A DNA stretch of 64,000 bases from Peribacillus sp. FSL P2-0133 (GTDB taxonomy: Bacteria; Bacillota; Bacilli; Bacillales; DSM-1321): positions 2,106,001 to 2,170,000 of the forward strand of contig NZ_CP150254.1 of NCBI RefSeq assembly GCF_037975445.1, written 5' to 3'. The notes beneath the pieces are model-generated. The model searched no databases. It saw only the letters and a program-made list of their open reading frames with translations, and was not told the origin of the DNA. Position numbers and translations under genes: made by a program. Below, in pieces: positions 8,507 to 17,287 of the stretch; the stretch's first letter is position 1; every line of letters begins with the position of its first letter.

Positions 8507-8732
8507 TGTTAACCTCCATGAAAAATTATTTAAACCTCATTTAGATGCGTTACGCTGAAGCGTACCATAAGTAATATAATGAGGCTTTTACGCATATAAA
8601 GAAAAAAACACTATCCAGATTCTTTAATTAAAATTCAAAGCATAAACAATCAATGTCCATACAGCAAATCCTTACTCCGCTTGTGCTTTTATTGTGAGAA
8701 TTAAGAAAAATGATAGGAAGAAGGTGACAAAC

Positions 8733-9332
8733 ATGGAAGCAATCGTCCTAGCCGCTGGATATTCCAGCCGAGCGAATGCATTTAAAATGACTTTGCCGAT
8801 GGGGCAAATGAGCGTGTTGGAGCAAACGATCTCTAAATTTGAAGGATTATGCAGCAGGATCATCGTCGTAGCTGGATTTCAAGCGGAAATCATCCAAGAG
8901 GAAATTGCCAAAATCATCAGTAAAAATGCCTATTCATTTCAGATCAAGTTTGTTTATAATGACTACTTTAACCAGGGAATGTTTCATTCCATTCAAAAGG
9001 GCTGCAACGAAGTAAATGCCCCAACCTTCTTTATAACACCCGGAGATTGTCCGCTTGTAAAAAAAGAGACTGTTCAGCTACTAGCAAAACACAAAGGAAA
9101 CGTGGTTATTCCCAGCTTTGACAATAAAGGCGGCCATCCCATTAAATTATCAATTGAAGTAAAACAGAAAATTCTCGAAACCAATCCAGAAAGTAATTTG
9201 CGTGTGGTCCTGGGCGGTTACGAAAAGCAATACATGAATGTAGATGATGCGGGAGTATTAATGGATGTTGATACACCGGAGGATTACCAAAAAGCCATTG
9301 ATTATGATAAAGCTTTAAATTTCTCGAAGTAA
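8733..9332 (+). CDS. pucB: MobA-like nucleotidyltransferase of the xanthine dehydrogenase cluster (PucB-like)
   Basis: This 200-residue NTP transferase probably makes the cytidylylated molybdopterin cofactor for the adjacent hydroxylase. The nucleotide motif is LAAGYSSRANAFKMTLPMG (residues 6-24), followed by PGDCPL and GGHPIKLS. The frame is open from 8694, but the ATG at 8733 has GGAAGAAGGTG before it and starts exactly at MEAIVLAAG, as in the family. It lies 135 bases upstream of the molybdopterin-subunit gene on the same strand, matching the PucB role in Bacillus subtilis. Confidence 0.87.
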   Translation: MEAIVLAAGYSSRANAFKMTLPMGQMSVLEQTISKFEGLCSRIIVVAGFQAEIIQEEIAKIISKNAYSFQIKFVYNDYFNQGMFHSIQKGCNEVNAPTFFITPGDCPLVKKETVQLLAKHKGNVVIPSFDNKGGHPIKLSIEVKQKILETNPESNLRVVLGGYEKQYMNVDDAGVLMDVDTPEDYQKAIDYDKALNFSK

Positions 9333-9467
9333 AAATATAATTAAAAACTACGAAAATCTTGAATAGAAATGAATCATAAAAGATCATTCTCATTGATAAA
9401 ATCGTAGGAAGAGGTTTCTATTCAGAATATGTCCCTTTAAAAAAATGAGTCGAAGGGTGTTGTTGCA

Positions 9468-11627
9468 ATGAATCTCAAAGACATAAGCACCTCAGTGCCC
9501 AAAAAGGACCATAAAGGTAAAGTATCGGGCCAGTTGCCCTATATTAGTGACGTGAAAGTGGAAAATATGGTTTATGGTGTTTTGTATCGATCGCCAATTG
9601 CTTATGGAAAAATCATATCCATTCAATTACCTAACCTTCCGGAAGGGTATGAGGCTGTTGGAGCAGAGCATATCCCCGGACCGAATTATGTCAAAATTAT
9701 CAAAGAAGATCAGCCCATTTTTGCCAATGAGTGGGTCAATTATATTGGTGAGCCAATCCTCATGCTCACGGGCAAAGACCTGGATATCCTGTACAGTTTG
9801 TTAAATGAAGTGGAGGTTGAATTTGAAGAACATCAGGCTATCTATACATTGGACGAAGTGATCAAGCAAAAATCAGTATCCCTAGTTTTGGCAAGCTATG
9901 AATTTGGGGAAAGCTTAGAAAACATTTCAGCTATCGAGCAGGAAGCCCATCAAATCATCGAAGAAGAATATGATACGGGTTATCAGGAGCATGTCTACCT
10001 TGAGCCGCAAGGAATGCTCGCCGTTTATAAGGATGATGAAATTGTCGTCCAGGGATCGATGCAATGTCTTTATTATATAAAAAATGCATTGCTAAGCGCA
10101 TTAGTCTGTGGTGACGATGAAGTCAGAGTTGTTCAAAGTCCTACCGGCGGAGGTTTTGGCGGCAAAGAAGATTATCCTTCTATGATGGCTTGTCACGTAG
10201 CCGTTGCCGCAAGAGCAATCAAAAAATCGGTAATGCTCGTGTTCGACCGTTCTGAGGATATGCTGGTTACGACGAAAAGGCATCCGGCCAAACTCAAATA
10301 TCGAACGGCCCTTGATAAGGAAGGAAATATTTTGAGCATGTGTGTTGACATCTTTCTCGATGGAGGGGCAAATGTGGGATTGAGCTCGGTCGTGCTGCAG
10401 CGCGCATTAATAAACAGTGCCGGTGTTTATAAAATTCCGCATTTTCATGCAAAAGGCTATGTCTTAAAAACCAATACCGTTCCGAACGGCGCCTTCAGAG
10501 GCTTTGGTGCTCCACAAAGCTTTGCCGGAATCGAAAGCCATATTGGACATCTTAGTAAACTGGCAAAAATCGACCCGCTTGAATATAAACGAAAATACCT
10601 CGTCAAACAAGGAGACCCCACCATCACCAAAGGTAAATTCCGCGACCCGATATTAGTGGAAGAAATGATTGAGGACGTACTCAACGTGTCAGAATACAAA
10701 AAGAAAAAAGAAGACTTTCAGCGCTTAAATCAACAAAATCAGCGCTATAAAAAAGGGATAGGGACTTCGCTGTTCCTCCACGGCTGTGGATTTACAGGCA
10801 GTGGCGAAAGAGATCATATTAAAGCAACGGTGAAGCTGGTTAAATCAAAGGACGACCAGGTATCACTAAAAATCTCAAACTCTGATATGGGACAAGGTAT
10901 TTTGACGACGTTGTGTAAAATTGTCGCCAAAGAACTTAACCTCCCGTTCGAAGATATTTTGTACCCTTATCCCGACACAAAAGAGGTTCCCGACTCGGGT
11001 CCGACCGTAGCTTCCAGGACGACGATGATTGTCGGAAAATTGCTTGAACGGGCCGCAAAAAAACTTAAGAATCAGTGGCAAACAGGGGTGGAACAGGAAG
11101 TAGTTGAGCACTATGTTCACCGTGAAATGATTCCTTGGGACGAGAAAACCTTCACTGGAGATGCCTACCCGGCTTATTCATGGGGCGTTAATATCGTTGA
11201 AGTAGAAGTTGATACGTTAACAGGTAATTTAAAGTTAGAAAAAGTATACGGCAATTATGAAGTTGGGAAGGTCATCGATGAACGGATTATGAAAGGCCAA
11301 ATTGACGGTGGTTTGGCTCAAGGGCTAGCATACGGTTATCTAGAAAAGATGACGTCAAAACAAGGTAGAATCCAACAAAAAAGCATATCGGATTATGGAC
11401 CGCCGACTTCATTGGATATTGTTTCAATTGAAAGCAAGGTCTTTGATAACCCCTATGCTGATGGTCCATACGGGGCGAAGGGCGCAGGTGAATTGACTTT
11501 AATCGGAGGCGCTCCAGCAGTCCAAGCTGCGATTGAGGATGCCCTGCAAACTTCTTTTCAGCAAATTCCGATTACACCGGAAGTCATTATTGAAAGTCTT
11601 TGGATGAAAGAAGGTGAAGAGGGTTGA
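9468..11627 (+). CDS. pucD: Xanthine dehydrogenase-type molybdopterin-binding subunit (PucD-like)
   Basis: This 719-residue large subunit carries the molybdenum cofactor and hydroxylates a purine or related heterocycle. Visible signatures are GGGFGGKEDYPSMMACHVA, GAFRGFGAPQ, NSDMGQG and, near the C-terminus, GAKGAGELTLIGGAPA, which carries the catalytic glutamate. It starts at ATG after GAAGGGTGTTG and ends overlapping the 2Fe-2S gene by 4 bases. With the 2Fe-2S and FAD subunits it would form a three-subunit soluble dehydrogenase. Xanthine as the substrate is inferred from the overall resemblance to PucCDE; other purine or heterocycle hydroxylases look alike. Confidence 0.9.
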   Translation: MNLKDISTSVPKKDHKGKVSGQLPYISDVKVENMVYGVLYRSPIAYGKIISIQLPNLPEGYEAVGAEHIPGPNYVKIIKEDQPIFANEWVNYIGEPILMLTGKDLDILYSLLNEVEVEFEEHQAIYTLDEVIKQKSVSLVLASYEFGESLENISAIEQEAHQIIEEEYDTGYQEHVYLEPQGMLAVYKDDEIVVQGSMQCLYYIKNALLSALVCGDDEVRVVQSPTGGGFGGKEDYPSMMACHVAVAARAIKKSVMLVFDRSEDMLVTTKRHPAKLKYRTALDKEGNILSMCVDIFLDGGANVGLSSVVLQRALINSAGVYKIPHFHAKGYVLKTNTVPNGAFRGFGAPQSFAGIESHIGHLSKLAKIDPLEYKRKYLVKQGDPTITKGKFRDPILVEEMIEDVLNVSEYKKKKEDFQRLNQQNQRYKKGIGTSLFLHGCGFTGSGERDHIKATVKLVKSKDDQVSLKISNSDMGQGILTTLCKIVAKELNLPFEDILYPYPDTKEVPDSGPTVASRTTMIVGKLLERAAKKLKNQWQTGVEQEVVEHYVHREMIPWDEKTFTGDAYPAYSWGVNIVEVEVDTLTGNLKLEKVYGNYEVGKVIDERIMKGQIDGGLAQGLAYGYLEKMTSKQGRIQQKSISDYGPPTSLDIVSIESKVFDNPYADGPYGAKGAGELTLIGGAPAVQAAIEDALQTSFQQIPITPEVIIESLWMKEGEEG

Positions 11628-12088
11628 TTAAATTCACACTAAATGGAAGAACGGTAGAAACTGACGCCCCTGCTACAGCAAGATTACTAGATTTATTAAG
11701 AGATGAGTTTGAGTTAATCGGAACAAAGGAAGGCTGTGGTGAAGGGGAGTGCGGAGCCTGCAGTGTTTTTGTGAATAACCTCCTGCAAAACAGCTGCCTT
11801 ATTCCAATTGGCTCGATTGCTGGTGCCGATATTCAAACGATCGAAGGCATCATTGAAACGGAACAATTTAAAATTTTAGATGAAAGCTATTCCATAGCCG
11901 GGGGAGTGCAATGCGGCTATTGCATACCGGGAATGATTATGGCAAGTGCAGCTTTGTTATCTGAAAATCCTCATCCTTCAGAGGCTGAAATTCGTGAGGG
12001 CATCTCCGGAAATCTGTGCCGATGTACGGGCTACAATATGATTGTTGAGGCGATTAACCTAGCAGCTAAAAAAGGTGATGGCTTATGA
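11624..12088 (+). CDS. pucE: Xanthine dehydrogenase-type 2Fe-2S subunit (PucE-like)
   Basis: This 154-residue protein carries two [2Fe-2S] clusters that pass electrons from molybdenum to FAD. The first cluster is bound by C38, C43, C46 and C58 (GCGEGECGACSVFV), the second by C97, C100, C132 and C134 (QCGYCIPGM, GNLCRCTGY). The start is a TTG that overlaps the stop of the large-subunit gene, with GGTGAAGAGGG before it. It overlaps the next gene by 4 bases (ATGA), so the three subunits are translationally coupled. Confidence 0.93.
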   Translation: MIKFTLNGRTVETDAPATARLLDLLRDEFELIGTKEGCGEGECGACSVFVNNLLQNSCLIPIGSIAGADIQTIEGIIETEQFKILDESYSIAGGVQCGYCIPGMIMASAALLSENPHPSEAEIREGISGNLCRCTGYNMIVEAINLAAKKGDGL

Positions 12089-12951
12089 TAGAGAAAATAA
12101 CAGCGTATCGCTTCGAGCGTTTAGACGAAACTTTAAGCCAATTGAATAGAGAAGATTGTGCAATCATAGCCGGGGGCACCGATGTTATGGTTCTTCACAA
12201 AAGTAGAAGGGGAGTACCTCCAAAAATCCCTAAACCGATTGTTTTTATTAATCATCTTTCCGAATTAAAGCAGGTGTATCAACATCACAAGGATCTCCAC
12301 ATCGGGGCCTGCTGTACCTATAGTGAATTACTTGAAAATCCGTTGATTCCTTTTGCTTTAAAGAATGCAATTAAAACAATTGCTGCCCCGGCAATTAGAA
12401 ACCGGGGAACATTAGGTGGTAATATTTGCAACGCCTCTCCAGCCGGTGACATGCTTCCTTTATTATATGTATACAATGCAAAGCTTCTGTTGCACTCCGT
12501 AAATGGTGATCGCATGGTTGCGATTAGCGATTTCATTCAAGGTCCACGACAGGTTCAACGCTTTCACAATGAAATAGTAACGGAGATTATTCTGCCGTTC
12601 GTATTAGGAGATTCACATGTCGTTTTCGAGAAAGTCGGCAACCGCAACGCAGATGCCATTGCCAAAGTATCGTTTGCGGGTTTCGTCCGGATAAGCAAAG
12701 ATCGAATCGATGACATTCGATTTGCCTTCGGGGCGGTCGGACCTACGATGGTTCGTTCCATTGATATTGAGAAGAAGCTGGTTGGAAAAACGATACCATT
12801 AGCCGATGCAGACATCGCTGAAATTGTGGCAGCCTTCGATAAGATCATTAGACCAATCGACGATCAACGCTCCACTGCGGCTTACAGAAAAACCGTTGCG
12901 TTACATCTTTTACGTTATTTTCTTAGCATGAAGCAATATCAACCGAATTAA
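12085..12951 (+). CDS. pucC: Xanthine dehydrogenase-type FAD-binding subunit (PucC-like)
   Basis: This 288-residue flavoprotein belongs to the CoxM/PucC family and delivers electrons to NAD+. The FAD-binding signature AGGTDVMVL lies at the N-terminus, and the second one, IRNRGTLGGNICNASPAGD, in the middle. The C-terminal CO-dehydrogenase flavoprotein domain follows (FEKVGNRNADAIAKVSFAG). Its ATG overlaps the stop of the 2Fe-2S gene. The downstream frame opens at its last base, although the better start there is 27 bases further on. Confidence 0.92.
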   Translation: MIEKITAYRFERLDETLSQLNREDCAIIAGGTDVMVLHKSRRGVPPKIPKPIVFINHLSELKQVYQHHKDLHIGACCTYSELLENPLIPFALKNAIKTIAAPAIRNRGTLGGNICNASPAGDMLPLLYVYNAKLLLHSVNGDRMVAISDFIQGPRQVQRFHNEIVTEIILPFVLGDSHVVFEKVGNRNADAIAKVSFAGFVRISKDRIDDIRFAFGAVGPTMVRSIDIEKKLVGKTIPLADADIAEIVAAFDKIIRPIDDQRSTAAYRKTVALHLLRYFLSMKQYQPN

Positions 12952-12977
12952 TGTTTAAAAATAGGGGGGGGCTTTTC

Positions 12978-13772
12978 ATGCAGCTGATGGAAAAAGTGGC
13001 CATGCTGACGCAACAAAACGAAACCTTTGCTTTAGCCATGATTATTGAATCAAAGGGCTCGACTCCCAGGCATGTTGGAAAAATGATTGTCTACCGGGAT
13101 GGTACCATTGAAGGGACTGTCGGAGGGGGCTTGGCTGAACACTATGTGATCGAAGATAGTGTAAAGGCGATCCAAAATGGCCAATCGAAAATCGTTGAAT
13201 ATAAATTGAATAAACATGCAAAAGACGGAATTCAGATGAATTGTGGCGGCACGTTACGGGTCTTTATTGAAGTCTATACAAGCAGGCCTGAACTCATTCT
13301 GGCTGGGGCCGGTCATTTAGGCCATGCGTTGGCAAAGCTCGCTGATTTCCTCGAATATCCTTATTGCATTGTCGATGATCGCATTGGTTATTGTACAAAG
13401 GAACGCTTTCCTAATGCGACAAACCTTTTTGTGAACGAGGATATTGGAAAGGCTTTGCTCGCAGCCAACCTAAATGAAAAATCATATGTGGTAATTGTTA
13501 CAAAAGATTGTGATGATATTGTATTAAAAACGGCACTGCAATTTCCGATTGCATATGTTGGGATGGTCGCCAGTAAACGCAAGGTCATAACCATATTTGA
13601 AAAGTTAAAAAGTGAAGGGGTCACGCAAGAACAGTTGGAGCAGGTCCATTCTCCAATCGGATTGGAAATTGACTCGGAAACATCAGAAGAAATTGCCATC
13701 AGTATTATTGGACAAATCATCAAATTAAGCAAGGAAAAAAAGCCTGTAAAAGTGAAACAATTAAATAGATAA
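12978..13772 (+). CDS. pucA: XdhC/CoxI-family molybdoenzyme maturation protein (PucA-like)
   Basis: This 264-residue accessory protein is needed to insert the (sulfurated) molybdenum cofactor into xanthine dehydrogenase-type enzymes. The N-terminal XdhC/CoxI domain shows ESKGSTPRHVGKMIVY and GTVGGGLAEHYVIEDS. The C-terminal Rossmann-like domain starts near LILAGAGHLGHALAKLADFL. The frame opens at 12951, but the ATG at 12978 follows a strong run of G (AGGGGGGG) and gives the normal family start. It is the last gene of the cluster and is followed by a terminator. Confidence 0.9.
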   Translation: MQLMEKVAMLTQQNETFALAMIIESKGSTPRHVGKMIVYRDGTIEGTVGGGLAEHYVIEDSVKAIQNGQSKIVEYKLNKHAKDGIQMNCGGTLRVFIEVYTSRPELILAGAGHLGHALAKLADFLEYPYCIVDDRIGYCTKERFPNATNLFVNEDIGKALLAANLNEKSYVVIVTKDCDDIVLKTALQFPIAYVGMVASKRKVITIFEKLKSEGVTQEQLEQVHSPIGLEIDSETSEEIAISIIGQIIKLSKEKKPVKVKQLNR

Positions 13773-13831
13773 GTAGAAAGGTATAACACCTGAGGCAGAT
13801 AAAGCTAAAATCAAAATGTCTAATAGACAAT

Positions 13832-13885
13832 TAGGTCAGTCCCCACTGTGTTAAAGTATTAACTCAGTGGGACTGACCCTTTTTC
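13832..13885 (+). terminator. Terminator of the xanthine dehydrogenase cluster
   Basis: AGGTCAGTCCCCACTG (from 13833) pairs with CAGTGGGACTGACC (13865-13878) with one bulged C, followed by TTTTT. A second, weaker hairpin ending in GGGCTTTTTG lies just downstream (to about 13933). Confidence 0.85.
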
Positions 13886-14031
13886 TTTGATAAAAGCTAG
13901 AAGCAGGCCCTTGCTCTTCAGAGTGGGCTTTTTGTCGTTTTGATTAATTCATTAATATGGTAGGAATATTTTACTTTATATGCTACTACTATCATACTAT
14001 ACACAAAGGAAAACTCCGGGAGGGATTTTGT

Positions 14032-14115
14032 ATGGGGATATTAGATGGACTTATGGGAAATGGGTTCTGGTGCAAAGATTACATCCATTGGAAAGAGGTA
14101 TATAGATTCCTATAG
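14032..14115 (+). pseudogene. Fragment resembling the N-terminus of a small PH-domain (YvbH-like) protein
   Basis: GGGAGG is followed by ATG and MGILDGLMGN, which resembles the N-terminus of small Bacillus PH-domain proteins (MGxxDGLMGNASE type). The frame then departs from the family and stops after 27 codons. A terminator lies 55 bases further on. The call rests on ten residues and the well-formed start, so it is weak. The rest of the 548-base gap 13773-14320 holds only the terminators. Confidence 0.35.
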
Positions 14116-14170
14116 AATCAGCTATTATGCAGCCATTCCAAATAGTGATGAATGAACTTCACTTGATTTT

Positions 14171-14207
14171 GGACAGACTTGTTCTGTAAAGTAAGCTGTC
14201 CTTTTTT
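14171..14207 (+). terminator. Rho-independent terminator
   Basis: GGACAG (14171-14176) pairs with CTGTCC (14196-14201), extended by CTT/AAG past a bulge, and is followed by six T. It probably belonged to the decayed small gene at 14032. Confidence 0.6.
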
Positions 14208-14320
14208 AATGATATGTATCGCTCTATGGATGAGAGTGCATAACATAGTTTGAAATGATAGCTGATAGGTAGTGCAAGTATCCAAAAGCAAATTTAACCT
14301 GAAGAAAAGAAGTGAATTAA

Positions 14321-15433
14321 ATGGCTGAGCCTTTAAAGGATTTATATAATGAAACGTTCATTCGTGAATTCGGTGAAAAAGTAAAGGGTGTCCATCCATC
14401 CTTCTCTACTGAATCGTTTGTAGAGGAAGTGATTGATGAGCATTGGGACGAGAGGAAGTTAAAAGAACGAATTAGACATATTTCCATTACTCTTGGAAAG
14501 CACCTTCCTAGTGATTATCAAGAGGCTTTGGGTATTTTGTATCGACTTGATAAGGATTGTGAAGGTTTTAGATATTTATTTTTCCCGGATTTTGTCGAGG
14601 TACATGGATTGAATAAGAAAGATTGGCCGTTATCGCTTGATGCGTTGGAGCGTTTTACTGCAAGGTCATCCTCTGAATTTGCAATCCGTGCTTTTATCTT
14701 GCTTGATCCCGTTTTAATGATCGAGAAGATGAAGGAATGGACCGATCATGATGATGAACATGTCCGTAGGCTGGCTAGTGAGGGGTGCCGGCCCAGGTTA
14801 CCTTGGGGACAAGCTTTACCGATGTTCAAATCCGATCCGACACCTGTCTTGGAGTTACTTGAGAACCTGAAAAGCGATCCGTCCCTATATGTACGCAAAA
14901 GTGTGGCAAATAACTTGAATGATATTGCGAGAGATCATCCGAATGCCGTCATAGAGACTGCCAAGCGTTGGCATGAAAGTGGAAACCCCCAAACGATTTG
15001 GATTGTCCGACGGGGATGCCGGACCCTTGTTCGTCAAGCAGATCCAGAGGTCCTTTCATTATTTGGTTACACGGATGTATTGAACAATCCTAATATCATT
15101 ACAAACGCTTTTATTAGAAATGAACCAGACTCGATTTTTATTGGGGAAACCAGTGAACTTCATTTCGGGTTTCAAGTGCACGCGAAGAATACGGCGAAAC
15201 TTCGTATTGAGTACGCCATCGATTTTGTAAAAGCCAATCAGAAGACATCGCGTAAAATATTCCTATTGGCAGATAGGAATTTCACGGATGGAGAACGAGT
15301 CGAGAGAGTGAGAATCCACAATTGGAAGGATTTGACCACTCGTCGTCATTACACGGGAATCCATCGAATCTCCCTTCTCGTAAACGGAGTTGAAGTTGCA
15401 GAAACCCATGTAAAACTAAACGCTGAAACTTAA
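14321..15433 (+). CDS. alkC: AlkC-type DNA alkylation repair protein
   Basis: This 370-residue HEAT-like-repeat protein resembles AlkC DNA glycosylases, which excise N3-methyladenine and related lesions. The N-terminus (MAEPLKDLYNETFIREFGEKVKGV), RMRHIS-like segment (ERIRHISITLGKHLP) and the central repeat block (SEFAIRAFILLDP, RRLASEGCRPRLPWG, YVRKSVANNLNDIA) fit the family. About 100 C-terminal residues, from near INTAFIRNEP-equivalent position 268, look beta-rich and match the Ig-like domain found in some AlkC proteins. The ribosome binding site is GAAAAGAAGTGA. It stands alone and ends before two hairpins. Confidence 0.85.
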   Translation: MAEPLKDLYNETFIREFGEKVKGVHPSFSTESFVEEVIDEHWDERKLKERIRHISITLGKHLPSDYQEALGILYRLDKDCEGFRYLFFPDFVEVHGLNKKDWPLSLDALERFTARSSSEFAIRAFILLDPVLMIEKMKEWTDHDDEHVRRLASEGCRPRLPWGQALPMFKSDPTPVLELLENLKSDPSLYVRKSVANNLNDIARDHPNAVIETAKRWHESGNPQTIWIVRRGCRTLVRQADPEVLSLFGYTDVLNNPNIITNAFIRNEPDSIFIGETSELHFGFQVHAKNTAKLRIEYAIDFVKANQKTSRKIFLLADRNFTDGERVERVRIHNWKDLTTRRHYTGIHRISLLVNGVEVAETHVKLNAET

Positions 15434-15510
15434 TTGTTTATTTATAATATCGAATGAACAGAACAGTTGTTAACGGAAGGGTTTTAATACTCCTATTTTA
15501 AATCAAAAAG

Positions 15511-15578
15511 AATGTAGAGAAACTCAATTATATCGAGTTTCTCTACATTCTGAGAGGAGCACCTTAGCTCCTCTTTTT
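15511..15578 (+). terminator. Two consecutive hairpins after alkC
   Basis: The first hairpin pairs AATGTAGAGAAACTC with GAGTTTCTCTACATT (15511-15549) and lacks a T-run. The second pairs AGAGGAGC (15553-15560) with GCTCCTCT (15567-15574) and is followed by TTTTT, a standard terminator. Confidence 0.8.
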
Positions 15579-15600
15579 GTTATTTAGATATAAGTGCAGA

Positions 15601-15691
15601 TTATTCATTTTTTACTAATTTTGAATACACTTCGTTAAAATCGTTTATCGCATCAAAAGGGCTTATATTTCTATTTACATCAAATCCAAAA
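15601..15691 (-). other. Possible C-terminal gene remnant
   Basis: The minus strand reads FGFDVNRNISPFDAINDF and then NEVYSKLVKNE before a TAA at 15601. There is no start and it overlaps the end of the HPP gene in another frame. It looks like the tail of a lost gene. I do not recognise the family. Confidence 0.2.
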
Positions 15692-16234
15692 AGTTGGATA
15701 GTTCCGATTGCTGCGCAAATTATTAATTAACAGTGCAAGGAAAACGATTATCACGGAACCAATTAACACAGGCGTAAATAAATAGCTCCAGCTATAATGA
15801 CCAAGCATAACAACAAGTGGGTCTGCCCCTGCTGGTGGGTGCGTCGTTTTTGTCAGCATCATCACGGCAATTGCTAATCCGACAGCTAAGCCGATTGCCC
15901 AAGGCTCATCGCCAAAAAAATGATAGGAAGCTAAACCTACGAATGTTGAAACAAAATGGCCGCCAATAATATTCCGTGGCTGTGATAACGGCGCGTTCCA
16001 TAGCCCGAATGCCAGTACACAACTGGCACCAAATGGAGCCATTAACCACACTGCAGATGTCATTTTTGTTAAAAGAATTAAAGCGAAAATGGTTAAAAAT
16101 CCTCCAATCAGTCCCGTTATTGCGTCCTTTACATTTATCTGTAAAGGGCTTCTTCCTTTTCCCTTCATCTTCGAAAAATAATGAATATGAAAAAAGCGTT
16201 TTTCTTTAGGCCTCGCTATTGATATACGGTCCAA
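15680..16234 (-). CDS. HPP family integral membrane protein
   Basis: This 184-residue membrane protein has four to five hydrophobic segments in the second half and the signature THPPAGADPLVVM that names the HPP family. Members have been linked to nitrite transport in plastids and cyanobacteria, but the bacterial role is mostly unknown. The N-terminal 35 residues are basic and soluble. The start is TTG at 16234, chosen because AAAGGAGGGG lies at the right distance. It is transcribed away from treP, downstream of the CGNR regulator but after that gene's terminator. Confidence 0.85.
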   Translation of the reverse strand: MDRISIARPKEKRFFHIHYFSKMKGKGRSPLQINVKDAITGLIGGFLTIFALILLTKMTSAVWLMAPFGASCVLAFGLWNAPLSQPRNIIGGHFVSTFVGLASYHFFGDEPWAIGLAVGLAIAVMMLTKTTHPPAGADPLVVMLGHYSWSYLFTPVLIGSVIIVFLALLINNLRSNRNYPTFWI

Positions 16235-16322
16235 TATTACCCCTCCTTTTTTATATAATTAGACTTTACATGAAACAAACTAACCTGTCAAAATCTTTTT
16301 TATAGGTTAGTTTTAAACCCAT

Positions 16323-16350
16323 AAAAAAACCAACTTTTATAATAAGTTGG
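16323..16350 (-). terminator. Terminator of the CGNR regulator gene
   Basis: CCAACTT (16330-16336) pairs with AAGTTGG (16344-16350). On the minus strand the stem is followed by seven T. It begins 5 bases past the regulator's stop codon. Confidence 0.8.
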
Positions 16351-16354
16351 CTCT

Positions 16355-16939
16355 TCATTGATCATCTGATTTCCGGTGTTGAAATCTGGCTACCTTTTTT
16401 CTATTCCCGCATATTTTCATTGAACACCACTTGCGTCTTCCGCTTTCATCGATAAATAACAGGACGCAATCATCATTCGAGCATCGCTTTAGTGATGACA
16501 GCTTATTTTCTACGATTAATGTTAATGTGTCAAAAGCAATATAAGATAGCAGGATATCTTCCGCTTCTCCAACAGGTATGGGAACCAGCTTTTGATCCAT
16601 TAATTTATAAGTGAAAGGTGACTTTTGTATTTTATTTTCTAAAAAAGCGATAAACTCATCAGGAATCATATATCCATCTGCTATTAACTCAAATTGTTTT
16701 CTTAAAATAGTACGCATTTCTAGAATACCTACAAATACCTGTTGAATTCTCTCGTTGATTTTCAAGGATAGCTGATTATCCCAATATGAATTTTTCCATT
16801 CTATTACAGCAAGCCAGTCCAACACATCCCGTTCTGATAGTAATAAGTCTTGCCGTTGACCACGACTGACTAGTTCCGTATTCACTAAATCCAGAGAAAG
16901 ATTACCTGATATAAGTGGAAATTTATTAGTTTCAGACAT
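16355..16939 (-). CDS. CGNR zinc-finger (ABATE domain) transcriptional regulator
   Basis: This 194-residue predicted regulator has the N-terminal stress-induced ABATE-like domain (SGNLSLDLVNTEL) and a C-terminal CGNR zinc finger. The four presumed zinc ligands are C153, C158, C172 and C177 (RCSNDDC...WCSMKICGNR). Proteins of this family bind DNA; targets are unknown. The gene is divergent from treP and has its own terminator. The HPP membrane gene lies downstream on the same strand. Confidence 0.88.
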   Translation of the reverse strand: MSETNKFPLISGNLSLDLVNTELVSRGQRQDLLLSERDVLDWLAVIEWKNSYWDNQLSLKINERIQQVFVGILEMRTILRKQFELIADGYMIPDEFIAFLENKIQKSPFTYKLMDQKLVPIPVGEAEDILLSYIAFDTLTLIVENKLSSLKRCSNDDCVLLFIDESGRRKWCSMKICGNRKKVARFQHRKSDDQ

Positions 16940-17180
16940 ACGTTAATCACCCATTTCTCTGTTAAATTCTAACCTTTAAAATATTGATTTAGAGGTTATG
17001 TCATCATTATACCCTATTTCGGAATTTTTCAGATAGTTATCCATGTTAAGAATCCCATGAGAGATTGTTGATAGATACGGTGATAACATGAATCGTATTA
17101 TCAAACATCATATTGTCAATTAACAGTATAGTAAATGAAATTACATGATAATCAAACCTTTAAAGTGAGGGAAAAAGTTC

Positions 17181-17242
17181 TTGACAGAACCTGTACGTAC
17201 AGGATAATATGAAAGCGTATACAGAACCTATACGTACAGGTT
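17181..17242 (+). promoter_or_regulatory. tre promoter with two TreR-type operators and a cre site
   Basis: The promoter is TTGACA (17181-17186), a 16-base spacer and GATAAT (17203-17208). A perfect palindrome, CCTGTACGTACAGG (17190-17203), fills the spacer. A second, nearly perfect copy, AACCTATACGTACAGGTT, lies at 17225-17242. Between them TGAAAGCGTATACA (17210-17223) matches the CcpA cre consensus at 13 of 14 positions. The layout predicts repression by TreR, induction by trehalose-6-phosphate and carbon catabolite repression. The rest of the gap 16940-17180 shows nothing definite. Confidence 0.8.
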
Positions 17243-17287
17243 ATAAAAACAACTATATTTTGCTTTCTAGGGAAAGGAAGTAGTGAA

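Noticed and set aside
8303..8512. 69-codon plus-strand frame
   Set aside because: The opposite strand reads as EtfB with a proper ribosome binding site, so the plus-strand frame is a shadow of the remnant.
8537..8587. CCTCATT / AATGAGG inverted repeat considered as a terminator or operator
   Set aside because: The arms are only 7 bp and 36 bases apart, with nothing obvious to end or control.
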